A stretch of DNA of 64,000 nucleotides from Streptomyces sp. Ru72 (GTDB lineage: Bacteria; Actinomycetota; Actinomycetes; Streptomycetales; Streptomycetaceae). Below, piece by piece: positions 26,620-37,104 of the stretch. The notes below the pieces were generated by a model. It did no database searches. It was not told where the DNA came from and saw nothing but the letters and a program-made list of their open reading frames with translations. The number at the start of each line of letters is the position of its first letter. Position 1 is the first letter of the stretch. The stretch covers positions 80,219-144,218 of the forward strand of contig NZ_PQSR01000009.1 of NCBI RefSeq assembly GCF_002920635.1, given 5' to 3'. Made by a program: the position numbers and the translations under genes.

Positions 26620-27605
26620 CGCCCGCACGGACACCCCTCACCCGCGACGAGCTCGCGCCCCTGGCCCGCGAGGCGCTGGGCCCCACCCGCCGCCTGGACA
26701 CCGTCACCCGGCTGCGCGGCGGTTCGAAGAAGGGCGTCTACCGCCTCACCCTCGACGACGCCTCCACCGCGATCGCCTACGTCTGGTCACCCGACGAGGA
26801 CTACTGGGACGCTCCGCCCGCCGACCCCCGCGACCCCTTCTCGCACGCCTCCGGTCTCGACCTGTTCACCGCGTCGCACGACCGTCTGACGGCCCTCGGC
26901 ATCCGGACACCGAGCCTGCTGTTCGCCGATCCCACCCACAGGCACCTGCCTGCCGACGCCGCGATCGTCGAGGACCTCGCCGGCGGCACCCTGGAAGAGC
27001 TGCTGCGCCGCCACCCCCACGCGGCCACCGGCCCGCTGAAGGACCTCGCCGCCGACCTGACCGCGATGCGCGCCCACACCGCTCCCCGCTTCGGCAAGGT
27101 CGCCGTCGTCGACGACGGCGGATCCGCGCACGGCACCTCGTGCGAAGCCGTCGTACGGGACCGCGCGCTGCGGGACACCGAGGAGGCCGCGGCCCGCGAG
27201 CCCCGAGTCGCGGCCGTACGCGACCGGCTCGGCCACCGACTGCACGAACTCTTCTCGGCGGTGCGCCCCCGCGCCCGCCACACCGTCGTCCACGGCGAAC
27301 TCGGCCCGGACCACGTCCTGCTGGACGCGGACGGCCGTCCGGCACTGATCGACATCGAAGGACTGATGTACTTCGACGCCGAGTGGGAGCACGCCTTCCT
27401 CCGGCTCCGCTTCGGGCCCCACTACGAGGCCCTGCGCACCGACGACCTCGACGAGGACCGGCTGCGCCTGTACTGCCTCGCGCTGCACCTCTCGCTGGTG
27501 GCGGGCCCCCTCAGGCTCCTCGACGGCGACTACCCGGAACCGGGGCCGATGCGGGGCATCGTGGAACACAACCTCGAGCGTGCACTGGAGTTCGTACGAC
27601 GGTGA
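26616..27605 (+). CDS. Phosphotransferase (aminoglycoside/choline kinase-like fold)
   Basis: This 329-residue cytoplasmic protein has kinase-like features. It has a glycine-rich start (RLRGGSKKGVYRLTLDD) with a strand and lysine-like position, the catalytic loop VVHGELGPDHVLLDADG, and the metal-binding motif LIDIEGLMYFDAEWE. This is the APH/fructosamine-kinase pattern (HGDLHxxN and D-x-D), but the catalytic loop reads HGELGPDH with Glu at the usual Asp position, as in some members. Substrate unknown. It overlaps the small membrane genes on both sides by 4 bp, so all three are co-translated. It may be a resistance- or small-molecule kinase with membrane partners. Confidence 0.85.
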   Translation: MTPARTPLTRDELAPLAREALGPTRRLDTVTRLRGGSKKGVYRLTLDDASTAIAYVWSPDEDYWDAPPADPRDPFSHASGLDLFTASHDRLTALGIRTPSLLFADPTHRHLPADAAIVEDLAGGTLEELLRRHPHAATGPLKDLAADLTAMRAHTAPRFGKVAVVDDGGSAHGTSCEAVVRDRALRDTEEAAAREPRVAAVRDRLGHRLHELFSAVRPRARHTVVHGELGPDHVLLDADGRPALIDIEGLMYFDAEWEHAFLRLRFGPHYEALRTDDLDEDRLRLYCLALHLSLVAGPLRLLDGDYPEPGPMRGIVEHNLERALEFVRR

Positions 27606-27933
27606 ACGGCATGCACCGGGTGCTGGTGGGGGTGGCCGCGGCGGCGTCGGTGGCGGGCGCGGCGGTGGGTGTCGCCGCGATCGCGACGGGCTGGGTGCCG
27701 CCGTGGGGCGCGAGCAGGATGATGCGGCCGAGGCTGTGGGGATACGGCACGCTGTCGGGCGCCGTCGGCATGTCCGGCTACGCGTTCATCGGTCCCCTCA
27801 ACGGCACCCCCTTCGCCCATATGCCGCTGGCGGCCATGGGCTTCGGGCTGTATCTGGCCGGCACGGTGGTGCAGCTGTCGGCCGGCACCCCGGCCGTACC
27901 CGGGCCGCCGCCGCTACGAAGAACGCCTCCTGA
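27602..27933 (+). CDS. Second small membrane protein, natural stop codon apparently lost
   Basis: The GTG at 27602 overlaps the phosphotransferase stop (GTGA). About 105 residues look like a real membrane protein with three hydrophobic segments and the motif PWGASRMMRPRLWGYG shared with the 99-residue gene upstream. The frame then enters the antisense of sdhB without a stop and stays open to 29149, giving a meaningless 515-residue reading. A +1 shift near 27905 in the CCGCCGCCG run would end it at TGA 27931-27933, and that end is used here. Either a frameshift or sequence error occurred, or the protein really is longer. The end is uncertain. Confidence 0.5.
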
Positions 27934-28684
27934 TCTTCGAGCCCAGCCACACCAGGGGGTCGTACTTGCGGTCGACCGCCCGTTCCTTCAGCGGGATCAG
28001 GGCGTTGTCCGTGATCCTGATGCCCTCGGGGCAGACCTCCGTGCAGCACTTGGTGATGTTGCAGTAGCCGAGGCCGTGCTCGTCCTGGGCCGTGCGCTTG
28101 CGGTCCAGGCCCCGCTCGGCCGCCGCGTCCAGCGGGTGCATGTCCAGTTCCGCGACCCGCATGAGGTAGCGCGGGCCCGCGAACGCCTGCTTGTTCTCCT
28201 CGTGGTCGCGCACCACATGACAGGTGTTCTGGCACAGGAAGCACTCGATGCACTTGCGGAACTCCTGCGAGCGGTCCACGTCCTCCTGCATCATGCGGTA
28301 CTCGCCCGGGCCGAGCCCCGCGGGCGGGACGAACGCCGGGACCTCGCGCGCCTTGACGTAGTTGAATCCGACGTCCGTCACCAGGTCGCGGATCACCGGG
28401 AAGGTGCGCAGGGGGGTGACGGTGATCGTCTCCTCCCGGTCGAACACCGACATCCGCGTCATGCACATCAGCCGCGGCCGCCCGTTGATCTCCGCAGAGC
28501 ACGAACCGCACTTGCCGGCCTTGCAGTTCCAGCGCACCGCGAGATCCGGCGCCTGCGTGGCCTGCAGACGGTGGATGATGTCCAGCACCACCTCGCCGTC
28601 GTTGACCTCGACCTTGAAGTCCTCGAGGCCGCCACCGCTCACATCGCCCCGCCACACCTTGAAGCGGGCTTCGTAGCTGCTCAT
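27914..28684 (-). CDS. sdhB: Succinate dehydrogenase / fumarate reductase iron-sulfur subunit
   Basis: This 256-residue protein carries three iron-sulfur cluster motifs: a ferredoxin-type CKAGKCGSC for [2Fe-2S], CIECFLCQNTC for [4Fe-4S], and CNITKCCTEVCP for [3Fe-4S]. It transfers electrons from the flavoprotein to the membrane subunit in the respiratory chain. The ATG at 28684 overlaps the sdhA stop by 4 bp (ATGA). With the 650-residue flavoprotein and an unusual membrane subunit it forms an operon of the type called Sdh1 in mycobacteria rather than the classical four-subunit complex; that comparison is from memory. The 3' end converges on the small membrane gene. Confidence 0.93.
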   Translation of the reverse strand: MSSYEARFKVWRGDVSGGGLEDFKVEVNDGEVVLDIIHRLQATQAPDLAVRWNCKAGKCGSCSAEINGRPRLMCMTRMSVFDREETITVTPLRTFPVIRDLVTDVGFNYVKAREVPAFVPPAGLGPGEYRMMQEDVDRSQEFRKCIECFLCQNTCHVVRDHEENKQAFAGPRYLMRVAELDMHPLDAAAERGLDRKRTAQDEHGLGYCNITKCCTEVCPEGIRITDNALIPLKERAVDRKYDPLVWLGSKIRRRSS

Positions 28685-30630
28685 TCGTACAGCTCCTCTT
28701 CGGCGAGGTACTTCACCAGCTCCTCCTTCTCGAAGAGGGCGAGCAGGTCGGGGCGGACGGGTTCGGTGGTCTCCCGGGTGAGTGCGATCTGGCCCCGGAC
28801 CGGGTCCGTCGCCGCCAGGCCTCCCGTAGGGTCGGTGAGCCGGCACAGCAGGTTGACCCGCCGCCACGCGCGGTCCATCGACGGGAAGTCCTCGCGGGTG
28901 TGGCCGCCGCGCGACTCCGTGCGCTCCAGCGCGGCCCGCGCCACGCACTCGCTGACCAGCAGCATGTTCCGCAGGTCCAGCGCCAGGTGCCAGCCCGGGT
29001 TGTACTGCCGGTGCCCCTCGACGCCCGCCCGGCGCGCCCGCACCCGCAGCTCCGCCAGCTTCTTCAGCGCCTGCTGCATCTCCGACTCGCGGCGGATGAT
29101 GCCGACCAGGTCGTTCATCGTCTGCTGGAGCTCCTGGTGCAGGGCATAGGGGTTCTCCGGCGGGTGGCCCTCCTCGCCGATGTCCTCGCCGGGTGCCGGA
29201 CCCTCCGCCGAGAACGGGCGCAACGCCTCGGCCGCCGCCGTGTCCACCTGGACCTCGTCCACGCGGGGCCGCTCGGCCAGCCCCATGGCGTACTGCGCCG
29301 CGTGCAGACCGGCCCGGCGCCCGAACACCAGCAGGTCGGAGAGCGAGTTGCCGCCCAGCCGGTTGGAGCCGTGCATACCGCCGGCCACCTCACCCGCCGC
29401 GTACAGGCCCGTGACCCCGCGGGCCGCCGCCGTGTCGGAGTCGACCGCGACGCCGCCCATCACGTAGTGGCAGGTCGGCCCGACCTCCATCGCCTCAGCG
29501 GTGATGTCGACGTCCGCCAGCTCCTTGAACTGGTGGTACATCGACGGCAGCCGGCGCCGGACGACCTCGGCCGGCATGCGCGTCGACACATCCAGGAAGA
29601 CACCCCCGTGCGGGGAACCCCGGCCCGCCTTCACCTCGGCGTTGATGGCGCGCGCCACCTCGTCGCGCGGCAGCAGCTCGGGCGGGCGGCGGTTGTGCTC
29701 CGGGTCGTCGTACCAGCGGTCGGCCTCCGCCTCCGTCTCCGCGTACTTCTCCTTGAAGACGTCGGGGATGTAGTCGAACATGAACCGCTTGCCGTCGGAG
29801 TTCATCAGCACCCCGCCGTCGCCGCGCACGGACTCGGTGACGAGGATGCCCTTCACCGACGGCGGCCACACCATGCCCGTCGGGTGGAACTGCACGAACT
29901 CCATGTTCAGCAGCGGCGCCCCGGCCAGCAGCGCCAGCGCGTGCCCGTCGCCGGTGTACTCCCATGAGTTCGACGTCACCTTGAAGGACTTGCCGATGCC
30001 GCCCGTCGCGATCACGACCGCCGGGGCTTCGAGGACGAAGAAGCGGCCCGACTCACGCTCGTAGGCGAAGACACCCGACACCCGCTCCCCGTCCTTGAGG
30101 ACCCGGGTGACCGTGCACTCCTGGAACACCTTCAGCCGGGACTCGTAGTCGCCGGTCTCCTCCTTGTCCTCCTGCTGGAGCGCGACCACCTTCTGCTGGA
30201 GCGTGCGGATCAGCTCGAGCCCCGTGCGGTCGCCGACGTGCGCCAGGCGCGGGTACTCGTGGCCGCCGAAGTTGCGCTGGGAGATCTTCCCGTCCTGCGT
30301 ACGGTCGAAGAGGGCACCCCAGGTCTCCAGCTCCCAGACCCGGTCGGGTGCCTCGCGCGCGTGCAGCTCGGCCATCCGCCACTGGTTGAGGAACTTCCCG
30401 CCGCGCATGGTGTCGCGGAAGTGCACCTGCCAGTTGTCGTGCGGGTTGGCGTTGCCCATCGCAGCCGCGATGCCGCCCTCCGCCATCACCGTGTGCGCCT
30501 TGCCGAACAGTGACTTGCAGATCACGGCCGTGCGGGCGCCGCGCTCGCGGGCCTCGATGGCGGCGCGCAGCCCGGCGCCGCCGGCCCCGACCACGACCAC
30601 GTCCCACCCCTGCCGGTCGACCACGGACAT
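28681..30630 (-). CDS. sdhA: Succinate dehydrogenase / fumarate reductase flavoprotein subunit
   Basis: This protein of 649 residues has an N-terminal FAD-binding motif (VVVVGAGGAGLRAAIEA). The histidine in GKAHTVMAEGG matches the covalent FAD-attachment site of SdhA/FrdA. Substrate-site motifs HPTGMVWP, LVTESVRGDGG and GGVAVDSDT are present. It oxidises succinate to fumarate and passes electrons to SdhB. The ATG at 30630 was chosen because GAGG lies 7 nt upstream; the GTG immediately before it (30633) is possible. It is the third gene of a four-gene minus-strand operon. Confidence 0.94.
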   Translation of the reverse strand: MSVVDRQGWDVVVVGAGGAGLRAAIEARERGARTAVICKSLFGKAHTVMAEGGIAAAMGNANPHDNWQVHFRDTMRGGKFLNQWRMAELHAREAPDRVWELETWGALFDRTQDGKISQRNFGGHEYPRLAHVGDRTGLELIRTLQQKVVALQQEDKEETGDYESRLKVFQECTVTRVLKDGERVSGVFAYERESGRFFVLEAPAVVIATGGIGKSFKVTSNSWEYTGDGHALALLAGAPLLNMEFVQFHPTGMVWPPSVKGILVTESVRGDGGVLMNSDGKRFMFDYIPDVFKEKYAETEAEADRWYDDPEHNRRPPELLPRDEVARAINAEVKAGRGSPHGGVFLDVSTRMPAEVVRRRLPSMYHQFKELADVDITAEAMEVGPTCHYVMGGVAVDSDTAAARGVTGLYAAGEVAGGMHGSNRLGGNSLSDLLVFGRRAGLHAAQYAMGLAERPRVDEVQVDTAAAEALRPFSAEGPAPGEDIGEEGHPPENPYALHQELQQTMNDLVGIIRRESEMQQALKKLAELRVRARRAGVEGHRQYNPGWHLALDLRNMLLVSECVARAALERTESRGGHTREDFPSMDRAWRRVNLLCRLTDPTGGLAATDPVRGQIALTRETTEPVRPDLLALFEKEELVKYLAEEELYE

Positions 30631-30648
30631 CACAAGGCCTCACTGTCG

Positions 30649-31503
30649 TCAGAAGAAGCGCGGGTCGGCGAAGGCGCCGGACGCCACCAGGTACACGTAG
30701 AAGTCGGCGAGGGCCACGCTGACCAGGGACGCCCACGCCAGCAGCATGTGCCGGGCGTTGAGCCGGCTGATGAACACCCACGCCTTGTAGCGCACCGGGT
30801 GCTGCGAGAAGTGCTTGAGCTTTCCGCCGACGATGTGCCGGCAGGAGTGGCAGGAGAGCGTGTACGCCCAGATCAGCGCGATGTTCACCAGGAAGACCAG
30901 GGTGCCGAGTCCCATGTGGCCCCAGCGGTAGTGCTGGTCGCGGAAGGCGAGCACGGTGTCGTAGGTGAGGACTCCCGCCACCAGGAGCGCCGCGTAGAAG
31001 AAGTACCGGTGGACGTTCTGCAGGACCAGCGGGAAGCGGGTCTCGCCGGTGTACTTCTTGTGCGGCTCCGCCACCGCGCAGGCCGGGGGCGAGGCCCAGA
31101 AGCCGCGGTAGTAGGCCTTGCGGTAGTAGTAGCAGGTCAGACGGAAGCCCAGCGGGAAGATCAGGATGATGATCGCCGGGGAGATCGCCCACCAGCTGCC
31201 GAAGAGGTCCGCGTTGGGCCCCATGTGCATGGTCCGGCACCGCTCCGCCAGGCACGGCGAGTAGAACGGCGAGACGTACGGCGCGGCGTAGTAGTGCGCG
31301 TCGGCGAAGGCGCGCCAGGTCGAGTACACGACGAAGGCCAGCAGCCCGGCGGCGGTGCCGGCCGGGGCCAGCCACCAGCGGTCGGTGCGCAGGTGGCGCC
31401 CGGGGATCGCGGCGCGCCTGCCGGCCCGCTCGCCGCCGGGCGCGGCGGCGTGGGTGTCGGGGGATTCGGTGCCAGTGGCCAACTTGGGACGCACCTTCTT
31501 CAT
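30649..31503 (-). CDS. Membrane anchor subunit of the succinate dehydrogenase operon (SdhC-like)
   Basis: This 284-residue protein has five to six probable membrane helices from about residue 45 onward, after a basic cytoplasmic N-terminus. Histidines and cysteines sit in loops (MHMG, LQNVHRYFF, SCHSCRHIVGG), suitable for haem or quinone binding. Its length and pattern resemble the third subunit of mycobacterial-type Sdh1 complexes and differ from the short SdhC/SdhD pair. The ATG at 31503 overlaps the stop of the preceding 96-residue gene. It lies directly upstream of sdhA. Confidence 0.85.
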   Translation of the reverse strand: MKKVRPKLATGTESPDTHAAAPGGERAGRRAAIPGRHLRTDRWWLAPAGTAAGLLAFVVYSTWRAFADAHYYAAPYVSPFYSPCLAERCRTMHMGPNADLFGSWWAISPAIIILIFPLGFRLTCYYYRKAYYRGFWASPPACAVAEPHKKYTGETRFPLVLQNVHRYFFYAALLVAGVLTYDTVLAFRDQHYRWGHMGLGTLVFLVNIALIWAYTLSCHSCRHIVGGKLKHFSQHPVRYKAWVFISRLNARHMLLAWASLVSVALADFYVYLVASGAFADPRFF

Positions 31504-31793
31504 CAGGGGGCGTGCCGGTCGCGGGCGCCGAGACCCTCGTCGTCCGAGTCCGTCCACAGGGTGGTGTCGTACGGGGTGTCGGGGATGGCGACGAGATCGG
31601 GTCGTCGCAAGGCGCCTGCCGCACTGGCCGCCTCGCGCAGCAGCGCCACGCTCTCGCGCAGGTGGTCGGTGTCGGTGCGGACACGGCGGATGTCGAGCCC
31701 GCCGCTGCCCATCTGCCGCTCCAGCCGCCCCACCGACCGGCACAGGTCGTCGAGGCAGCGCTGGACCGATGTCAGTTCCTCTTGCACGGACAT
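31503..31793 (-). CDS. Small coiled-coil protein leading the succinate dehydrogenase operon
   Basis: This is a 96-residue soluble protein. The first 65 residues predict a long amphipathic helix (QEELTSVQRCLDDLCRSVGRL, then DTDHLRESVALLREA); the rest is acidic and disordered. The ATG at 31793 has GAGG 7 nt upstream. Its stop overlaps the start of the membrane subunit, so it is the first gene of the sdh operon. I do not recognise a family. It could be an assembly or regulatory factor, judged by position only. Confidence 0.75.
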   Translation of the reverse strand: MSVQEELTSVQRCLDDLCRSVGRLERQMGSGGLDIRRVRTDTDHLRESVALLREAASAAGALRRPDLVAIPDTPYDTTLWTDSDDEGLGARDRHAP

Positions 31794-32164
31794 GACGTGA
31801 CCTCGCTTCCACGGGTCCATCGGACCGGGCCGGCAACGCTCATGCGCCTGCGAGTGTTGCGCGTCACACCGACCGTAGGGAAGGGACATGCAGCGATTGG
31901 CCGACGCACGGGGGTGTGTGCGGGTGCGTTTTCGAATCTCCCGCCACTCAGGAGCGAACGCGGCGGGGGTCCGGACAGGCGGCCGGCTGCGCCGGACGGG
32001 TGAGCCTGCCCCGTCGCGTCGTCGTGTCGCCGCATCCGGCCGGCTCCTTTCCTCTTCAGTGGGCGCATACATCTGATCAGCTCCAAATACCCCCAATACT
32101 CCCAAACCGGATCATAACGCCCTAACCCCGCTCATCAGCGGAGCGGCCCCCGGAGGTAGACGTG
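31794..32164. other. Divergent promoter region between sdh operon and a solute-binding gene
   Basis: This 371-bp gap holds no gene. The 90 bp before the lipoprotein gene are clearly AT-richer than the rest (CCAAATACCCCCAATACTCCC, then GGATCATAACGCCC), consistent with a promoter for it; CATAAC near 32110 is a possible -10. A short hairpin (CCGCT with AGCGG) precedes the Shine-Dalgarno GGAGG at 32153-32157. Confidence 0.45.
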
Positions 32165-34273
32165 ATGTCCCACGACGGCGTCGGACCACGCGCGGTACTG
32201 CGCGCCATCGCGTTCCTCACCGCGGGGGCCCTCGCGGCCTCGGCGCTCGCCGCCTGCAGCGCGGACGACGAGCAGAAGAGCAAGCCGGTCGCCGCACAGG
32301 ACGTCGCTCCCGCCGCCCGTGCCCTCGTCGCCGACGGAGGCACCCTGCGCTGGGCCGTCGACGCCGTGCCCGAGACCTTGAACACCTTCCAGGCGGACGC
32401 CGACGCCGCGACCGCCCGGGTCGCGGGCGCCGTCCTGCCCTCGCTGTTCCGGCTGGACGCGCAGGGCCGCCCGCAGCGCGATCCGGACTTCCTGGAGTCC
32501 GCCGAGGTGGTGTCGACCGAGCCCAAGCAGGTCGTCGTCTACCGCCTCAACCAGCAGGCCGTCTGGAGTGACGGCCGGGAGATCGGCGCCGACGACTTCG
32601 CCGCCCAGTGGCGCGCCCTCGCCGGCAAGGACAACGCCTACTGGACCGCCCGCAACGCCGGTTACGACCGCGTCGAGAAGGTGGAGCGCGGCGCGAACAA
32701 CCTCGAGGTCAAGGTCACCTTCGCCAAGCCGTACGCCGACTGGCGGTCGCTGTTCTCGCCGCTGTACCCGAAGGACGTCACGGGCACCCCGGACAGCTTC
32801 AACGACGCGGCCCGACACGGCCTGAAGGTCACCGCCGGGCCCTTCTCCCTCGCCAAGGTGGACCGCAAGGGCGGCGAGGTCACCCTCGCCCGCAATCCGC
32901 GCTGGTGGGGACGGCCCGCCAAGCTCTCCCAGATCGTGCTCGTGGCCGTGCCGCTCGACCAGCGGGCCACCGCGCTCGCCGACGGCAAGGTCGACATGGC
33001 GGAGGTGAACCCGCAGGACGCCGAGCGGATCACCCTGGCCGCCCGTGACAAGGGAAGCAAGCCCCTTCAGGGGCCCTCCGCGACCCCCAGCGACGCCACG
33101 GGCGCGCCCGGCAGCGAGCAGCAGCAGGCCCTGCGCGGGTTCGTGATCCGCAAGTCCCTCGAACCCGCCTACACCCAGCTCGCCCTCAACGGCTCCCGGG
33201 GCCCCCTCACCGACGAGCGGGTGCGCCGGGCGATCGCCCGCGCCCTGGACCGCACCGAGCTGGCCGGGCTGGTCCTCAAGCCGCTCGGGCTGCCCGCCGT
33301 GCCGGTCGGCAGCCACCTCGCGCTCGCCGGGCAGGACGCCTACCAGGACAACAGCGGCTCCCTCGGCAAACAGGACACGGCCCAGTCCCAGGCGCTGCTG
33401 GCCGAGGCGGGCTGGGTGCCCGGCGGCCCGGTCAAGGAAGAGCCGAAAAAGAACAAGAGCGCGGCCGGGCCCCAGGGCCACACGGCGGAGCACGGGGACG
33501 GCACGGGCAACGACGGCGCCTACATCGTCGGCCAGGACAACAAGCCGCCCGCCCAGCACGACCCCCGCGACCACGCGAACAAGCCCGCCGACGAACAGGC
33601 GGGCAGACACCTCGACGGCGAGCTCCAGCAGGAGCACGGCCGGCGTCAGGGCGGGGCGCCGGGGGCGTACGCGCCCAAGGGCACGGCCGCTCCGGGCGGC
33701 GCCTCCGGGGTCCTCACCAAGGACGGAAAGGCGCTGCAACTGCGGTTCGTGCTGCCCTCCGGACCGGGCTCGAAGACCCTGCGGACCGTCGGCGACCGCA
33801 TCACCCGCATGCTTCAGAAGATCGGCATCCGCACGGAGATCACCGGCGTCCCCGACGACAGCTACTTCAAGGACCACGTCGCGTCCGGGGACTACGACCT
33901 GGCGCTGTACTCCTGGCCCGCCACCGCGTTCCCCGCGACCGACGCCCGGCCGATCTTCGCCAAGCCGGTACCGGCGGCGGACGGCTCACTGAGCGTCGAA
34001 CAGAACTACACGCGGGTCGGCACCGACCAGGTGGACCAGCTCTTCGACCAGGCGATCGCCACGCTGGACGAGGACGAGGAACGGGACCTGGTACGCAAGG
34101 CCGACGCCCGCATCTGGGCCACGGCGGCCTCGATCCCGCTCTACCAGCGCCCCCAGCTGACAGCCACCCGCACCAATCTGGCCAACGCCGGCTCGTGGGG
34201 CTTCGAGACCCCGGTCTACGAGGACATGGGCTACCTGAAGAAGGGCGCAAAACCGTCCCCGCGGGCTTCCTAG
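32165..34273 (+). CDS. Orphan family-5 oligopeptide-binding lipoprotein with a hydrophilic insert
   Basis: This 702-residue protein is exported by a lipoprotein signal (LAAC, Cys31). It belongs to the SBP_bac_5 family (WAVDAVPETLNTF at the start, VVYRLNQQAVWSDGREIGADDF, later RRAIARALDRTELA) that feeds Opp/Dpp ABC transporters. It is about 150 residues longer than usual because of a Pro/Gly/Gln-rich, charged insert at about 421-518, which probably forms a flexible loop on the second lobe. The ATG at 32165 has GGAGG 8 nt upstream; a GTG at 32162 is adjacent. No permease genes follow: typA is next. It may supply peptides to one of the three Opp systems downstream. Confidence 0.88.
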   Translation: MSHDGVGPRAVLRAIAFLTAGALAASALAACSADDEQKSKPVAAQDVAPAARALVADGGTLRWAVDAVPETLNTFQADADAATARVAGAVLPSLFRLDAQGRPQRDPDFLESAEVVSTEPKQVVVYRLNQQAVWSDGREIGADDFAAQWRALAGKDNAYWTARNAGYDRVEKVERGANNLEVKVTFAKPYADWRSLFSPLYPKDVTGTPDSFNDAARHGLKVTAGPFSLAKVDRKGGEVTLARNPRWWGRPAKLSQIVLVAVPLDQRATALADGKVDMAEVNPQDAERITLAARDKGSKPLQGPSATPSDATGAPGSEQQQALRGFVIRKSLEPAYTQLALNGSRGPLTDERVRRAIARALDRTELAGLVLKPLGLPAVPVGSHLALAGQDAYQDNSGSLGKQDTAQSQALLAEAGWVPGGPVKEEPKKNKSAAGPQGHTAEHGDGTGNDGAYIVGQDNKPPAQHDPRDHANKPADEQAGRHLDGELQQEHGRRQGGAPGAYAPKGTAAPGGASGVLTKDGKALQLRFVLPSGPGSKTLRTVGDRITRMLQKIGIRTEITGVPDDSYFKDHVASGDYDLALYSWPATAFPATDARPIFAKPVPAADGSLSVEQNYTRVGTDQVDQLFDQAIATLDEDEERDLVRKADARIWATAASIPLYQRPQLTATRTNLANAGSWGFETPVYEDMGYLKKGAKPSPRAS

Positions 34274-34299
34274 CTGCGGGCGGTCGTGCCGCTGGGCGA

Positions 34300-34344
34300 T
34301 GGGGGTCCCCCTGCTCGAGCGAAGCCGAGAGCTTGGGGGAGGGT
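34300..34344 (+). repeat. Dispersed intergenic palindromic repeat, copy 1
   Basis: This approximately 44-bp element begins with GGGGGTCCCCC and continues through GCTCGAGCGAAGCCGAG to GGGGGAGG. A second copy lies inverted at 59402-59446 with only one inserted base and one substitution. It is located in the lipoprotein-typA gap and contains two short palindromes. I recall similar elements in many Streptomyces intergenic regions, probably acting as terminators or attenuators. There is no coding function. Confidence 0.8.
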
Positions 34345-34568
34345 GGGCGCAGCGGGCACCCCGTAGCGCCGGGTTGCGCACCCCACCCCGCCCAGCCTCG
34401 GTACCGGGCGCCGCAAACCACCCTGAGCTGCACCAACGTAACCCGGCCCCCCCAAGCGGCAGAGCCCCCGTACCATGGGGTGAGGCCGTGGCACGTTCAG
34501 CCCGGCAGGGCGCGCGTACCGAGGACGTACGCGCAGCCGTCCTCACCACTCCGGGAGTACGCCGCAAT

Positions 34569-36485
<1,917 letters not shown>

Positions 36486-36788
36486 TTTTCGGCCACCGAC
36501 GACAGGGTCGGGCGCTCCGCTGGACGGGGTGCTCGGCCCTGCCGTGCACAACGGCGGGATAGGGAAAACCCTTCACTTCCTTCAGGGAGCCGCGCGGCCC
36601 GACCTGTGCGCACTACCCTGCTGCCGAGGTGCATTCCGGCCATGCCAGGCGGATCGCCGGCGAACGGGGTTTGCATGGGCGGCCGTTCACCCGAACGGGA
36701 CGGCGCGTGCACGGTGCGCATCGGTGTGCGCGTACGCAAGTGGCGCCCCCGCACACCTTCAACGTAACCGCAACCGGATTTTTTCCCT

Positions 36789-36813
36789 CGGGTGTCCGGA
36801 ATGCGGACACCCG
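36789..36813. promoter_or_regulatory. Perfect inverted repeat upstream of the first Opp operon
   Basis: The arms CGGGTGTCCG and CGGACACCCG (10 bp each) are separated by GAATG. The element is about 300 bp after typA and 140 bp before the promoter candidate. It could terminate typA or be a protein-binding site; there is no T-run on either strand. Confidence 0.45.
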
Positions 36814-36928
36814 ACTCCGGTAGATGTGTAACAAGTCCGTTTCGCAGGGATCTTTCGGCAAACCGTTTGTCCGGATTTTGGAAGATGTACGGGCCAGGTG
36901 TGATGGAACCGAGACCTTATGGGTGTGG

Positions 36929-36956
36929 TTCGACCCTGGTCGATGGCAGATAGTTA
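36929..36956 (+). promoter_or_regulatory. Candidate vegetative promoter of the first Opp operon
   Basis: TTCGAC at 36929 and TAGTTA at 36951 are spaced by 16 bp, close to the HrdB consensus. Transcription would start near 36963, about 140 bp before the ATG of the binding-protein gene. Confidence 0.35.
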
Positions 36957-37104
36957 GGCGCGTAGAGCTCGGATCAAAGGGTCACGCCGCTGGCGGCGCC
37001 GACTCACGAGCGCGGGGGCACCTGACCATTTCAGGCACCGGTGACGGTGATGCGTCTTGTGCCCCTCCATGCGGTGAACCAATGGACTCATGAGGAGGAG
37101 CCCC

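Larger units (their letters stand above)
36486..37104 (+). other. Long upstream region of the first Opp operon
   Basis: This 619-bp gap is markedly less GC-rich than average from 36770 to 36960, and no gene is supported in it. An 89-codon frame at 36824-37093 lacks a ribosome site. A perfect hairpin lies at 36789-36813 and a promoter candidate at 36929-36956. The transcript would carry a leader of about 140 nt, long enough for post-transcriptional control. Confidence 0.5.

Noticed and set aside
36920..36945. GGTTCGACCC resembling a tRNA T-arm
   Set aside because: No matching acceptor, D or anticodon stems can be drawn around it.
36824..37093. 89-codon frame in the leader of Opp system 1
   Set aside because: No Shine-Dalgarno and no family; it spans the promoter candidate.
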